Source: Ditylenchus dipsaci
Taxonomy: Eukaryota > Nematoda > Chromadorea > Rhabditida > Anguinidae
Length of the DNA stretch: 64,000 bases
Direction of reading: 5' to 3'
Assembly (NCBI GenBank): GCA_004194705.1
Contig: SADC01001204.1
Coordinates: 1,550,001-1,614,000 of the forward strand
Shown here: piece by piece, positions 1 to 44,583 of the stretch
Layout of the letters: each line of letters begins with the position of its first letter
How positions within the stretch are numbered: the first letter of the stretch is position 1
The notes under the pieces: generated by a model
The model's database searches: none
Told to the model about the DNA's origin: nothing
Seen by the model: only the letters and a program-made list of their open reading frames with translations
Made by a program: the position numbers and the translations under genes

Positions 1-1305
1 CACAAAAAATGGATTTTCTGAAAAAAAATTTTTTGACCAAAATGTGACAAAACGAGTTCGAGTTTACAGTTCGGGCGGTTCCCTTGTTAGGCAAATTTTT
101 TATATGAAATGCACAACAAAAAATTAGGTATCGCATGGTATAACTGGTGTCAAACTAATGCGCAAAGATGATCCAAAGAAAACGCTCAAATCAGAGCATG
201 CAACAACAAACTCTCAACTAAATTTGCTTAAAGCAGAAGATTGGGCAAAAGATCCAGCAGCATTCTACCTTCGTGGTTCACTAGGCAGCAATTAGAGGTG
301 ACTCGACATTTAATTCTTAAGGACCAAGCTGTTTTACCAATTAAAATCCCCACATCGGTAAAAAGTCCTCAGCGTTTTTTTAATGATTGGTGCTTATAGC
401 ATAGCAACAGTAAAGAATTGATTAATTATAAAAAATTGACAAAAGGCTCTGTTTACTCCTTTGGATAATAATCTATTCGAAAATTGGAAGGGAGTCAGTG
501 TCTATAAAGATTAAGGCTGACAAAGCTTCGAAAATTTCGAAGCTTTCTCTCGATTTTTTTGTTTAAGTCTTAAAATTTTAAGCTTTCATTTCATTTAGAC
601 TTTGAATTTAAAGCTGGAAGAAGTTAGATTAGAATTTTGTATAAGGGATTTTTGTAATACGGGACATTTGGTTTTGTTACACGGTTTTTTTAAATGATCT
701 TAAATATCTTTAGATATTTGTCTCGCCACTGTCACTGAGCGTAGTTGAGCGCTTTACTCAGTTAACAGGCGGGCTGTTAAGAGCAACTCACCCTGCTTAT
801 TTGCTCAAAAAGCGTATCAGCAGTGTGCATCAAGTCGGCATTCTCAACCACTCACAGCCAGCATAATTTTCCGTCGACAAGAAAGTAAGTTGACGGTATT
901 TTGCAAACCATATTACCGTACTTTTTTAATAGCCGTGCTCCCTCTTGCTTACAACCGTGTTCTTGGCATTGTGTTTTGACCACATTTTCGGTTTTTCAGT
1001 CAAGTTGCTACCCGAGTTCCAAAAACAATGCTAACAATCAAATTTTGAAAAGCACAAAATTTGACAAATTACTTTTGCGAACTCTGATTGCTACCCAAAT
1101 TGTAGCCAGCGAGTGACGTGCCTGAAATTGGTCTGCAAAAATAATTTACAGACACACTATCGAAAAATACTGTTTTTGAATTAGAGAGAGCAAACCATCT
1201 GGAAGACATAACTTGAAGAGTTGTCTAATCTTCCAGAAATTGGAAATCGAAAAACCCCAGAAAAAATAGAAATATTGTATTTTTAGAGTCATTTTCTCCA
1301 ACTAG
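1..1305. other. left margin, no gene assigned
   Basis: Mostly AT-rich non-coding sequence. Positions 143-295 (+) read for 50 codons (TGVKLMRKDD at the start, AFYLRGSLGSN at the end) before a stop. This could be an upstream exon of the lipid-transfer gene or a transposon remnant; I cannot place it. A short palindrome built on AAGCTTCGAA lies near 520-545. The remainder shows no feature I can support. Confidence 0.3.
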
Positions 1306-27719
<26,414 letters not shown>

Positions 27720-28714
27720 GACTTATTTCTTTACTAGATTTCTAAATATTCTAAAAACTACTAGTGATATATAACTGTAAGCTTTGACCGTTCTGTCGGG
27801 TCGATAAACGTTTGCCGAAGATTTTTTTTTTTTGAAATTATCAATATTTTTTCGAGATTTCAGAAGCAAAAATTTTTTGAGGGTGTATAACTTTTAGTCA
27901 GTCCGTTCATTGGCTCGTAGCAAAAATTTTATGGTAAAATCTCGAAGTAAATCGAATGAGCATCCAAAAGGCTAGTTAAAACGAGATTTGCGTGTAACAA
28001 CATTCCTTAGACTTTTATATGCATGTAATTTACAAGACTTACTTTCAAAAATTCTACTTTTACTGTTGTTTGTCTACTAGAAAAATTGTATTATAAGTTT
28101 ATGCTTACTTTTAAAATTTCTAAAATTTTCTCTTTTACACAATTTTAAAATTAATTTTTTTTTAAATTTTACTTGCTAACAGACATAACTATTTGAATTT
28201 TCAAGTTTTTCATAGATTATGTTTATCTAAAGCTGGGTTTTCTTCGCGCAAGCTTTCCTATAATTTTTTAGTACATTATATATGTTTTCACAAATGGTTT
28301 TATTGTGCGCCAGTGATAAAAGTGCTTAATAAATTATTGCATATACTATTGGATTTAGTTGGATTTACTATTGGATTGGATTTACTATTGAATTTTGGAT
28401 TTTACTAAGAACAAAATTAATTTATCATTGCTAAAAACAAATTTTAACTATCGAAATATTGCTCAAATACTGGTGCGGAATCATACCAACCTATTCTTTA
28501 CTTGAAAAAATGAAATTTCACTATTGTTGGATAGCCACTACCCGACTTAAAATTTTGAGATCGTGTACCTTTTGCACATCAATTAAATTTAATTTTTTGC
28601 TTTGGTTTTCTCGCAGTTTCGTTTAGAAAAGAGCTATAGAAAAGCATCTCCAGCTGTGGGAATGCGTTTAGTTTTGAAATACATTTTACCGGTTTATCTT
28701 ATCGCCGACTATCA

Positions 28715-29335
28715 AGGCTCCAAACTTTTTCTAAATAAGCGATATCAAAAAACTGAGAATGTAATTCGACAGAGCAACGAAAACTGCAGCAGAAAGTGCT
28801 TAAAGAAAAAGCGTTAGCATAAGAAGAGTTTAAAAGTTAGCTCAAAAAAAATTAAAAAATTATCTTAAAAATTTTTTGACATAAAACTTTATTTTTGCTG
28901 TGCAAATCCTTGATTCTGACACTGGATTCGTGTTCAGCGTGGTCAATTTGCATATGAAAGGGCTATAGAGTTCAGAGATCACTGTAAAATTTCAAATTCT
29001 CCCAATACAACAAATATTCAAACATTGAATTTTTCGAGAATTCAAATATTTGTTGTCTTGAGAGGAATTTGAAATTTGACAGTGATCTCTGAACTCTATA
29101 GCCCTTTAATATGCAAATTGACCACGCTGAACACGAATATAGTGTCAGAATCAAGGGTTTGCCCAGCAAAATTTAAGTTTTATGTCAATAAATTTCTTAA
29201 TTTTTTTCGAGCTAACTTTTAAACTTTTCTTATGCTAAACGCTTTTTTCTTTAAACACTTTCTGGTGCAGTTTTGTTGCTCTGTCGAATTACATTGTCAG
29301 TTTTTTGATATCGCTTACCTAGAAAAAGTTTGGAA
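28715..29335. repeat. foldback palindrome, about 280-bp arms
   Basis: The left arm (words CCAAACTTTTTCTA, GATATCAAAAAACTGA, CACGCTGAACACGAAT as its inverse, GGGCTATAGAGTTCAGAG) is repeated inversely to 29335, around a spacer centred near 29025. No ORF of a known family. The two arms differ by scattered changes. Confidence 0.8.
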
Positions 29336-29806
29336 CCTTTTTATGAAAATGTCAAATTGTTACAATTTTGCAGTCTTTTTACTTTTATGTAAATAGACAA
29401 TATTTTATGACCCTATTCAAATGCATGATACCTCATTTCAAAGCTAAATTTCTGTGCTTTCTGATAAATCAAAGATAGCCCTATAATACTGTCTCTGTTG
29501 TGAGATATATCTTCTCAAGCTCAACCTTTTCAAAATCGAGTAACTTTTTTAAAAGGGGTATTTAGGGGGTCAAAAGTAAACCAAATTCAAAATAGAGGGC
29601 AAATTCGGAATCAGCAGAGAAAACTGGGTCTATATAAACAGTTACCACAATCAGGCATCCGAGTGTTAAATAGCTAAGGACTTGTAGTTTTAACGTTCTT
29701 GACTAAGTTCCGCATCGAAAACTGAGTTACCCGGTCTCAAAAGTCAAAATATCGAACTGCATAATTAACACTTTAACTATGAGCGTTATGAAGTCCTGCC
29801 AAATAC

Positions 29807-30011
29807 TACCGTATTTACTCTAATTATAGACCAGGATCTGTAATTTTTCAACCCCCACCCCCTTTTTGAAGGGTGGTCCATAATTAAAGGTTAGTTATTA
29901 ATTATTAATTAGAGACGGGTCTATAATTTTTCAACCTGCCCTCGATGGGGGTCGGTAATTTTAGATAGGTCCGTAGTTAGAGACGGGTCTATAATTAGAG
30001 AAAATACGGTA
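29807..30011. mobile_element. MITE family A
   Basis: Ends TACCGTATTTACTCTAATTA and TAATTAGAGAAAATACGGTA. The interior is shorter than in most copies, with repeated GGTCTATAATTTTTCAACC words. Confidence 0.75.
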
Positions 30012-30130
30012 TATGTAGATAAATACATGCAAAACAAACATTTTCAAAGAATAATTTCACAAGATTAACAAAAGATATTTTTATACACCGCTATGAGATC
30101 ATTTAATTCGCAGCATAATTCTCTGTTTTC

Positions 30131-33100
30131 TCAAACATCATTAAAACTTTGTTTTGTTGCTAAATTGGATTTAATTGTATAACTAGTCTGTTTGACTTTG
30201 TTGTGTCCTTTGAATTGTCTAAACAGATTGAACACTTCCTTTTTTATAGCCGCATTGAACAAAAGGTAGACAACTGGCGGACTTCCTATACCAAGATAAA
30301 TTTTATGGTTTGCACAAGAACAACATCAAATTTGTGCTATACACTTCGGTAATAATTTTTAAGAAGTTCTTTAATAAACTTTAAATTAGTGCACAACCAC
30401 ATTTTCTCATAGTCAAATGTTAAAGTTTCATGCTTTATTTATTTTAGCTACTAGTCTTTTTTTAGTTCGCTATAATTAAAAGATTTAATTAGTTAAGTCA
30501 TTGTGTTTGAGAATAAAAGCTTTTTTAGAGCATTGAACAGTCTAAACTGCATATGAGACTGGTAACATTTGACTAATAAAAAAAATTCAACAGGGAAAGT
30601 TTTTAATTTTATCTCACGCCGTTTTTAATTCTACGATTTTACATTCAAGTGTAACGAAAATTATGATTTTTTAAATAAATCACTAAGTAGAAAAAAAATT
30701 TTCAGTAGTGTGGATGTGTGTAATTTAATTAGCTCACAAGTTTGTCACTTTGTATGGGTAGTGATACAATAAATCTGAGTTTGCAGAATGAACGTGAAAA
30801 AAGGAGAATTAATCTAAGGAGGTTTTAGAAATAATTATAATGGAATTATAATTAATAATTATAATAATAAATTTTCTTATCACCCTTCGTTTTACTATTA
30901 CTTGGTTGGCGGATTTGTCGGCGAAACTAAATAAGGCGAGTTCAACGCGAATAAGCTGGCGAAACCTCTTATATAATTATTAAATTTTAGCGAATTTGCC
31001 GGTAAAGCCAAAAATCACGCAACCTTGGCTATTCCTTACCTTGATAAAGTATGTAAAAGTAGGCCGTAGATACATTTATAAAAACATTGTTGAAGAAACG
31101 TTCATACGCATATCCCAATGCAGTGCCTACAGCTAGAAAGCTGATGATTGCAATTTGGATGAATAACTAAAATTGGCTTTCTCTATGATTGACTTATTAC
31201 TATTTTGAAAAGCATACGCTATAGTCAGCAATCAGGTCTTTTCGACCAAGTGTCTCTGAATCATTAGCTTTTTCTTTTGGTAAAGGAAGAATGCTACCAA
31301 AGCATAAATAATTATTAGAGAAAAGGCGATCATTTGGTTGAAAATAAATTGATAATGTTGAAAAAACTGAAATGTTGAAAAAAATGCCAAGTTAAGTCTA
31401 GCCAAGCACTTAATTAACTTACATAATCGTCCTGTGGCAAGTATCCAACATGTGGGTCAGCAATATATCCACCAGCTACTCCACTGAAAATCAAAAGGTT
31501 AATTGGGTTTTTTTTAAGTTTTAAAAGTGTTGCTGAACCTGAAAACCATGGTTGGTGTAAACCAAGTCATAACCACAGAACTCACAAAAACACCCACAAT
31601 CCATCCATATACCTTGTTATTGGAAAATGCGTAAGAAAACTTTGAAGTCGTAAGGATCAAGTAACGATTCAGAGCTAACAGCACACTCATTGTTGTTTCA
31701 TAGTACCACATAACTATAATAGGAGGACATTTACGACTACTCTTTGACATTGACTTTTACCATGGTTGCTTCCTTGTTGCTACTTCCCAAGTATTTCCCA
31801 AAAACAAACCCCAAGTGCACCCCCTCCTCCAAGGAGTATTTTTTGAGGGCATACTTAGTTAGGCTTAGGCCCTGTCTTAGGCACAGACCGCAATAATAAT
31901 AATTGATAACACCCAAATGCACACACCCCGATTTTGCTGGAGGGGGCCTTGAGGTTACGCACTCTGAGGAATTTTAAGCTTAGGATGGGAAGGAAGTTTC
32001 TTAGCTTAAAAAATTCGACTTCGTTGGCGCAGTGAGTAGGCGTTTGTATTATTTGGCCCAAAATGGTGCGCAGGTTCGACCCCACCTGGTGGCACATTGA
32101 TTTATTTTGGCTTGTTTAACCAATGTCAAGAGGTAATTTGGATGGCTGATTGCAAATCTGGCGCTAAAAAATCGAAATACCCCTAAAAAAATTGGTCAAA
32201 CAAGCAAAAAAATCAATGCATACACGTTGTAAGGGGTAAAGACACAAAGCTAGCGTGTCATTAAGTGAGGTTAAACCTGCCCACCATTTTGGTTCATAAA
32301 ACACAAATGCTCGCCCACCGAGGCCGAATTTTCGCTTACCCCTTCCCTTAAGATTAAGGTATAACGGCAGTAATAGACCTCATACTGTCTTATAGAGGTA
32401 GCAAATAAAAGTAGAAGCTAATGTCAAAAAGTAGACTTAAATTCCCCCTCTCCCTTAAAAGGTAAGTTTTATTGGTTTTTTTACATTTTTACACTACTGA
32501 TTATTAAAGTTACATTTGCTAAATCAGCTTACCCATTCCAATAGTGCCAGCCAGTGTAGTAGCCAAGGGATCGGAGCAATAGACCACTCCGAATATGTTG
32601 AAATATGCCTGAGCCTGTCCAGTTGTAAATATCATTCCTACCACTTCAGCAACCCCAAAGAAAACATCATTTTGTAGATGTCCAGCTTAAATATGTGTTT
32701 CCGGGTCATGGCATATAGGCATAATCCATGCAAGACCTGTAATATGCCACTATCAGGCCTAGCTCTTTTGCAAAATCACAAATTTTTTTCCAAACAGTTT
32801 CCGCATTTAAATTTCAGTTATAGCCTGCTCATATTACCTTTTTAACAATGCAAGATTTGTCTAAGCACGTTTAGCAGGCTGTGCTGAACAAAATGGTGCC
32901 AGTCGTTTTCGCTTCAAGGCTGGATGAATTGGATTAAATAGAACCCGAAAGGCGATGAATTTCGTGCGGCCATAATTCAACTAACATCCATGAGTTTTCA
33001 AGCGGTGCGCTGCCGTCGCCATACTACCCGCAAGCTTGTAATACATCAAAATGACCGCTCAAAATTTCGCTCTCGAACAATATTCACGTAAAGTGCTTTG

Positions 33101-33623
33101 GTTTTTACAGCCGAGATAAATCACCACTTTTTTTTGTCGTGGTAGGAATTGAATATCAATTTTAGATGAATTTTAAGTCGCTGTCAAATTGCGGATTTTG
33201 CTCAAGGCAACAAGTTTGCAATTATTTAAAATCAAATTATACTCAAGGATGTAATAAAATCGGTTCTTGCAATGTTCAAGCTAATGAAATATTGTCCTGT
33301 TATGGGTGTAAGATAAGTGTAAGATATTTTGGCATCGTGATGATCCCTTACATTTACAATTAGGAAAGAGCCATTAAGGGCAAAAAAAACCTTGTAGCTG
33401 TAACAATATTTAAATTGTCGGTGAAACCTAGTGAATTTTTTTCGGGGTTTGCCGAATTTGTAATAATTTTTTGAATGCAAACCTCCAAAAAAGTAGAGAG
33501 TAGCAGCTGTGAAATGCCAATGAAATAGTGTGTCCTTTGTGCAAGTGGAATGGAGTTGACATCGTACAAAGAGCAGTTATAGTACTTGTCAAATGTGTCT
33601 CTGTGCAAAATATATTGGTTCAT
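30131..33623 (-). CDS. nematode serpentine chemoreceptor, class T-like (Srt), seven exons
   Basis: A seven-transmembrane receptor, likely chemosensory and at the plasma membrane. Exons: 33623-33483, 32736-32533, 31713-31539, 31483-31423, 31366-31218, 31166-31040, 30285-30131, with GT-AG borders and consistent phase. The protein would be about 338 residues. It starts MNQYILHRDTFDKYYNCSLY, then has helices around FIGISQLLLSTFLE, VAEVVGMIFTTGQAQAYFN, SVLLALNRYLIL, GWIVGVFVSSVVMTWFTP, MIAFSLIIIYALVAFF and IAIISFLAVGTALGYAY, and ends with VYLLFNAAIKKEVFNLFRQF. Two single-base breaks (a short G run in exon 2, a short A run in exon 5) interrupt the frame. An acceptor lies 9 bases before the ATG, so a 5' leader exon or trans-splicing is likely. 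Class T is my best family guess; Srx or a related class is possible. Confidence 0.8.
32025..32100 (+). repeat. tRNA-derived SINE-like head
   Basis: A TTGGCGCAGTGAGTAGGC stretch resembles an A box. About 30 bases later GGTTCGACCCC matches a B box. The cloverleaf is incomplete and no anticodon arm is clear, so it is not a working tRNA. It lies within an intron of the chemoreceptor gene. Confidence 0.45.
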
Positions 33624-33632
33624 CTCAGCTTC

Positions 33633-36600
33633 CTAAAACAAATAAAGTGAACAGCTGAAAATAGTGAAATGTAGAGGACACGAGACTTCAAATTCTTAGA
33701 CTTCAAATCATAGCTACAAAGCTTAACGACTGTGTGAAACTCTAATTAAAATGTCTAGTCTGAGATTGAAATTAAAAGGAAAAAACTATGATGTTAAACT
33801 AAACAACAATTTGGCCGGTCGAATTTTCTTTAAAATAAAGATAATCACCGGGTCAGTGAGATCAGTGAATTTTTTTTCAGAATTTAGTTGTATTTTGTTT
33901 TAAAATACTTTCACAAAATATTTTTTCTTACTTTTTTGTATGAACTTTTTCATAAGGATTGAGGCACCTATCATAAACAAGTGTCAAAAAACGAAATTTG
34001 AAAAAAAAGTTAGCTTTAAAGGACTAGAAAATTATTTTCGTATAATTTTTTTTTTGACAAAGAGTTCTCACAGATCTTGAACAATCCAAAAAAAACTTTA
34101 GATGAGACGCATCAATGCATTTGAATACATTGCTGAGAATTGTATTTCAATGCAAGCTAGACTTCTGGCTAAATTGTTGCGAACTTTAAACTCATAAAAC
34201 ATTTTTAGATTAAAAAGAGCTCGTCTCAAAATGTCTACCTGTCTGAAGCCAAACATTTTAAGAAAAAAATTTCCGTACTCCTTCTAATAAAAGAGCATGC
34301 CCATTTATCTTCCGATCACTTCCTGAGGTGCCCATTTATTAGAAACTGCCCGATTATTGGATCTGCCCGTTTATTTTTTCGATCAAAATTTGGTACTTCG
34401 TGAGTTTTTTAAGTTTTTCAAAAATGACAAAAAAAAACGTTCTAAACTACTTTTTTTCTGCTCAATACAATACAAGAAACATATCTGAGCAGTTTCTAAT
34501 CTGAAATTTCAATTTTTTTTCTCAGAAAAATTTTGGATCTAATAAGAAGGTTTAATTTTTTTTCAAAGCTGTTCGAATTCGCTTTTTCAAAATGCTTTAC
34601 TAACCATTTTTATAATTTAGTTTTCTCGAGCAGGTAAGTTTTCTCTCGCTACTTTATTGTTGCAAAAACATCTCGAGTGAGAAGGGATTTGCAAGGAATG
34701 ATTGGCGTCCGTTAAAAAAGCTTATTAAAAAATTATGTTAAAAACGTTTTCTCATGTTTTTTTCGTCAACTTTGGTGCAGTCAAATGTTTTTAATCCTTG
34801 TCTATGAAGCTCTATCTGAATTTTTGGCTGAAACTCTATATAAATTCTAATTAAGAAAAAATAATTAATATGAAAAGCTCCAAGCGTGCAAAATTTTAGC
34901 TTATTATCTCTAAAAATTTACCTAGACATGTGAATACCTTTTTCTAGAATGTACATTGCGCTCTAAGAATTTGTATTTCAAAAAATTAAAAAATTCAAAG
35001 ATCACTGAATTGTAGGAATGGATCAAAAGCAGTCTGGTTTTGCGTTTTAGTTGATTTTAGTATCAGGCGACCGTAAATTTATCTTCAAGGATCAACTTCT
35101 TGTGGCTGTCATTCATTTTTTCGAGGGTTGGATGCGGTGATCTATTTTTCGCGTTTTTTCGCTTCGGCTTTGGCTCTGAAATATTAGTTCGTGAAAAATT
35201 TGCTGCGGCTCTTGCTCTGGGCTCTTAACTTCAAAAAATTTGCTCCGGCTCTGACTCCTGCTAGGAGCAAGAGCTAGAGCGTTTGGTTGGTTAGATGATT
35301 TTATTATGAAAAATTAGTGAAAAGGTGATCAGGATAGAAAAAATTTCAAAATTTCGACAATTTTCAAAAATTGGTTTTTGTCCTTTGTTAACTATTTTTG
35401 GAGTTTTTTGACCTATTTTTTGCATAATATCTGACCGAGTCACCACTCAAAATGTAGAACATTGTCTCAGCTATATTTTGAGTAAGGATGGACTAGCTGG
35501 GGGTTTTAAAACCTGCGCCACCATGGCCAGATTTTTTAATCTAAGTAAAGGACCGTGGCCGTCTACGGCAACGAGTTTCTATGCTTGTATTTGCGGGAGA
35601 CAGCTTTTTCACTCCGAAAATGCAATGCTTCAGGTTGCCTTAAAGGACCCTGAAACTTGATAAGCACAGCCATTTGCGAAATCGAAATTATAGTATTTTT
35701 TATCAGTATTGGTCAGTATTTTGTCACCGATCAGTATTTTGTTTGAAATTCAAATTTACTGGGAAAAATAAATTTACTGGGGGAAATGAGTATTTTGGTG
35801 TCTGATTTAAATTATAGCTTTTTTAGTTAAAGAACTATCCACTGGTCGAGCCCAACGTCGCTTGACCTCGCCATATCGGACGAGTTAGGCGACAAGTTAG
35901 ATGTAAATTTATTTATTTTAAAACTGCCTTCTATATTGGCTAACAAGCAAAATTAAAATGCACGCAAAAAATTAATTTGAAAAAATTATTGACTAATTTT
36001 CACCCAGCCGGTGAACGATATTATTGGCATCTGATAGAAAATTCAGGAAACGTAATAAAATTTATTAATTTTTTTAAATTTATATTAATTTTTTATGAAC
36101 AATCAAAGAGTAGGATTATTAAATCTTATTATAAACCAATAAATTTATTAGCGCATTATTAATAGCGGTCATTATTTTGCCAGAACTTTCATTTCATGAA
36201 AACTCTTGGTGAAAGGTACCGCAAAAAATATGTTCGTCCCATAAATGTTTGTGTCTTAACGTTTTTTTCACCTGCTTGACAGCTGTATCTCGTCACTGCT
36301 TTAGTTGATGCTAAACCAAATTTACAAATGCAAAATGTCCTTAATAATACTAATAACTTCTGATGGCAATAATTGCATACATTTTATGAACGACCGAAAT
36401 TTATATCTTGTCAAATTTTGACTAATAAAAATTAAAGGTCTTTTTGGACAATGGCTACTGAAAGTTCGTCTCTGCTCCCTTTGTTTTTCTAATACAAATA
36501 AACGGACCACAGCAAATTTTCGGTTTTTCGCTACTTTTACAACTGCAATTTTTAACTCGGAATTTTACGGCAAGTGAGGTTGTAATTTCGGTTTTTGAAA

Positions 36601-37562
36601 ATTCTGAATATCGTGTAGAAACACTCATAGAAAAGTAGACTTGATAGACCTAAGTAGCTGAACGATATGAGCAGTAGTCACTCATGTAGGCTTAGTCATA
36701 AAAACTTAAACATTTTTTGAATCCCCGACTTTTTACCTTTTCTGAGTTTTTTCACCAAATTTCAATCTACAAATGGTCACATAAATAAAATGTTATTTCG
36801 GTAATTTTTTAAGATTGTTGGCTTAAACCTCAAATATTGAGGCCACATTCAACGGACTGACCGACCGTGCTAAAACTAATACGTTGAAAGGGCACATGGA
36901 TATCTCAAAAAAATTATTCAACTGTTTATGTATAACATAGACAAGGCAAGTTCCCAGATAAAATGCTAGAAAAAACTTTTGTATTTTGCTACTTTAAGTC
37001 ACTTGTTAACTTACTTACCGTATAACCTCTAATAGACGGGCATGCCCTTCTATTTTTCAACCGCTAAAAATCGAAAAAAAAATATTTTGATTTTGAGATT
37101 TTTGGGTACTCAAAAAAATCTAAAAGCGGAATCAACTAAGATCGAGGTGATCAAGAAAACGCGAAAAACAGATTTGCAAAAAATTTTTTTTTCGCTGAGA
37201 TATAGGTCCTTGAGGGTGCCCGTCTATTAAAGGTTATACGGTAATTTAAATTTAAAGTAGCTTTAGTGGTTCACATCAAGCCCACCACTATCTTGCTGGA
37301 TTTTGCAATACTAGTTAATGTTCTGTTCTTGTAGTCACATTTTGTTCAAAAAGTTATCCCACGGTGTTCTTTTATATATTTACTAGTATCTAAAGCTTAA
37401 TTCTTGCGAATAAAGCATTTTGACATTTGAAGCGTTAACTTTTTCAACTTCAATTTTCTCAGGGTTATTTTGTTGTTCTTGTTGTAAGATTTCTAATTAT
37501 TGTGTTCATCATTCTCATTTGGTACTTTGATTTTGTATTTAGCTTATTTGAATTTATTTTAG
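33633..37562. other. 3.9 kb divergent spacer between the two chemoreceptor genes
   Basis: This should contain both promoters, but no specific site can be named. It includes a fragment of family A near 34274-34390, a GC-rich stutter with GCTCCGGCTC words (35150-35290) and a complete family A MITE (37016-37243). No supported coding region. Confidence 0.5.
37016..37243. mobile_element. MITE family A
   Basis: Ends TACCGTATAACCTCTAATAG and its inverse ending GGTTATACGGTA. Located about 330 bp before the start codon of the plus-strand chemoreceptor, so it may affect its expression. Confidence 0.8.
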
Positions 37563-37571
37563 GAAGCTGAG

Positions 37572-42481
<4,910 letters not shown>

Positions 42482-42637
42482 GTTTGTTCAGTTAGCCAAA
42501 TTTGTTTAAAGCTACTAAAAGATACTTTTGACACCGAGAATTACCAGACAAGCATTACCTAGATTATCTACTACTGTCAAACTCCGTTATAGTGTGACCC
42601 CGTATACAGTGCGACATTGAGTTTGATTGACTTGGCG

Positions 42638-43916
42638 CTAATGGAGAATCTGTTTCCGTTTTTAGCTGGTCCCCCTGTTGTTTTTTTTTCAAAATGTTTT
42701 GGTCCCCCCCCTGTTGTTTTTCATATTTTTTTTCCCTGGGTGTACACCTAATCGACAGTTCACTGCATTTCGATTTGTGTTCCTTACTTTTACTTGTGGT
42801 TTCAGACAAAATGCGCTTTTTTTGGTAGATCAACACGCTCTTTGTGAAACTCTGCAATTTGATCGTCTTCGTCTCCGCAAGCTGTTCCTAATGTCACCAA
42901 AGAGCTCCTTATCGCTTTTGTCGGCCTTAACTTGCTGCAAAATAGGATGAAGTGTTCCAAATGCCTGAAAGATATGAAAATTTTCAAGCGGGCACAAGTT
43001 CAAGATCGAATACAGGTTTTTTTTATCGATTTCCTCCTTCTCCTTCATTTTGATGAAAATATTTGAGTGGGTCTTCAAGTCGAAAAATGTTTCGTGCTCT
43101 GCCAAATCCATTCGTTCTGGTTCGTTCTTTGCCAATTCAAATCTTCCGCTCTGGAAATCAGCAGTGGATTATTGGTGGAATTAAGCGCGGTGACAAAGGA
43201 AAGGCATTTGCATTTCGAGTTTTGGATCGAACCAAGAAGACTCTGCTGCAAGTGATCAGAACAAGGATTAGCCGCGGAACTACAATAATCTCAGATGACT
43301 GGCCGGCCTATAGAAAGCTCGGCAAGAATATGGGCAAGCCTGTAGGGTATAAGCATTTTGTAATATGCCACAAAAAGACTTTCGCAAGGTTACACAACAT
43401 GATTCAACCATTTTACAAAATACTTTTAGTTCAGGACTCAGCTAGATCAACAGAATAAGCGTCTCAGAGTGCACACAAACAAGGTCGAAGGCTTCTGGAG
43501 CCATGTGAAGCACAAGATAAAGAGGATTCGCGGCACGAGTGAGTAGCTGAAGTCATCATATGTTGGGGAAGCTGTGTTTAGACAGAATTGCAGAGTGGGC
43601 AACAATAATGTGCTGAAGTCTTTGTTTCAAAGAATTCCATGATCCACCGGACCGATAACTGTGAAATATGAATCGTGTTTTGTTCTCTGTGCAGTATTCT
43701 GTTTAATAAAATGTTTGTTTGAGCTTTTGCCTGAATTAGTGGGTTGAAAAAGTGGGTTGATTTGAAAACGGGAAAAAGTTGAAATTTAAATTATGAAAAT
43801 CTGGAAAAATTAGAAAAAAAATATGAAAAAACAACAGGGGGGACCAAGGCATTTTTGAAAAAAAAACAACAGGGGGACCAAGCTAAAAAACGGAAACAGA
43901 TTCTCCATTAGTGCTC
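42638..43916 (+). mobile_element. Merlin (IS1016 / ISXO2-type) DNA transposon
   Basis: Inverted ends TAATGGAGAATCTGTTTCC and GGAAACAGATTCTCCATTA, continuing into TGGTCCCCCTGTTGTTTTT on the left and its inverse on the right. It contains a broken transposase. A stretch CGACATTGAGTTTGATTGAC is present on both sides (42611 and 43918 onward), longer than the 8-9 bp expected for Merlin. Confidence 0.8.
42935..43641 (+). pseudogene. Merlin transposase, frameshifted
   Basis: A zinc-ribbon-like start (MKCSKCLKDMKIFKRAQ) is followed, after frame breaks, by IIGGIKRGDKGKAFAF, VLDRTKKTLLQVI and SRGTTIISDDWPAYRKLG. A further shift leads to VHTNKVEGFWSHVKHKIKRI. These match the DDE_Tnp_IS1595/ISXO2 fold: the second D is in SDDWPAY and the E in VEGFW. 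The first D region was not found, and at least two frame breaks occur, so it is probably inactive. Confidence 0.8.
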
Positions 43917-44583
43917 GCGACATTGAGTTTGATTGACTTAGTCAAAAGTCTTTAGGGTCTTGATAAGGGAAGTCTCGTCATAGTGCAAATTGTAGTCGGT
44001 CCGAAGAGGTCACACTTAACAAATTTTGACTATATAGCTTGCACTTCCACCTCGTTTAATACAGAATTTAAATTTTTTCCAAAATTAAAAAAACATTGAC
44101 TACTAAAGTCTGACTTCCTTCGACCGACTCCTCGCCTCACCTTCCGATGTCTGTATTATGGGGCTTAAAGGGCATGCTCGTGTAAGATGCAACACAATTT
44201 TCAAAAAGAAAAGGCGCGAACCAGGCGTGCCAGAGATTTGAAAAAGATTTGAATTTTGTATTTGAAATTCATTAAGTTTTTTCTCTCCCTTTTATATCTG
44301 TTTTCATATTTATGTTTCCACGATTTTGCAGGGTTGTCCGTCCATCCATCAGAGGGTTTCTTTACTGGGTCCGAACGCTAGATTGCCTTCACATTAGATA
44401 AGTCTTTTCATAATGTTTTCGCCGTCGTCGTCTTTGTGGTTTTGTTTAGACTCTTTTGTCGTCTTCATTGGCTTTTCAAGCTTTGCATAATCTTAGCTAT
44501 GGTAGATCCTGTCTTTCAAGCTCTGGTGGCTCTAAGAACTGGTCAGAAACTTGATGGCTATGCCAGATTCCTTAAGTCCTTTT

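Larger units (their letters stand above)
27720..30130. other. intergenic, convergent between BLTP1 and the chemoreceptor
   Basis: No gene was found. It holds a large foldback palindrome (28715-29335) and a family A MITE (29807-30011). The remainder is AT-rich. Confidence 0.6.

Noticed and set aside
32025..32100. Functional tRNA gene
   Set aside because: A and B boxes are present, but no complete cloverleaf or anticodon arm could be drawn.
42564..43135. Minus-strand ORFs with basic residues over the Merlin region
   Set aside because: They are shadows of the plus-strand transposase and its zinc-ribbon segment.
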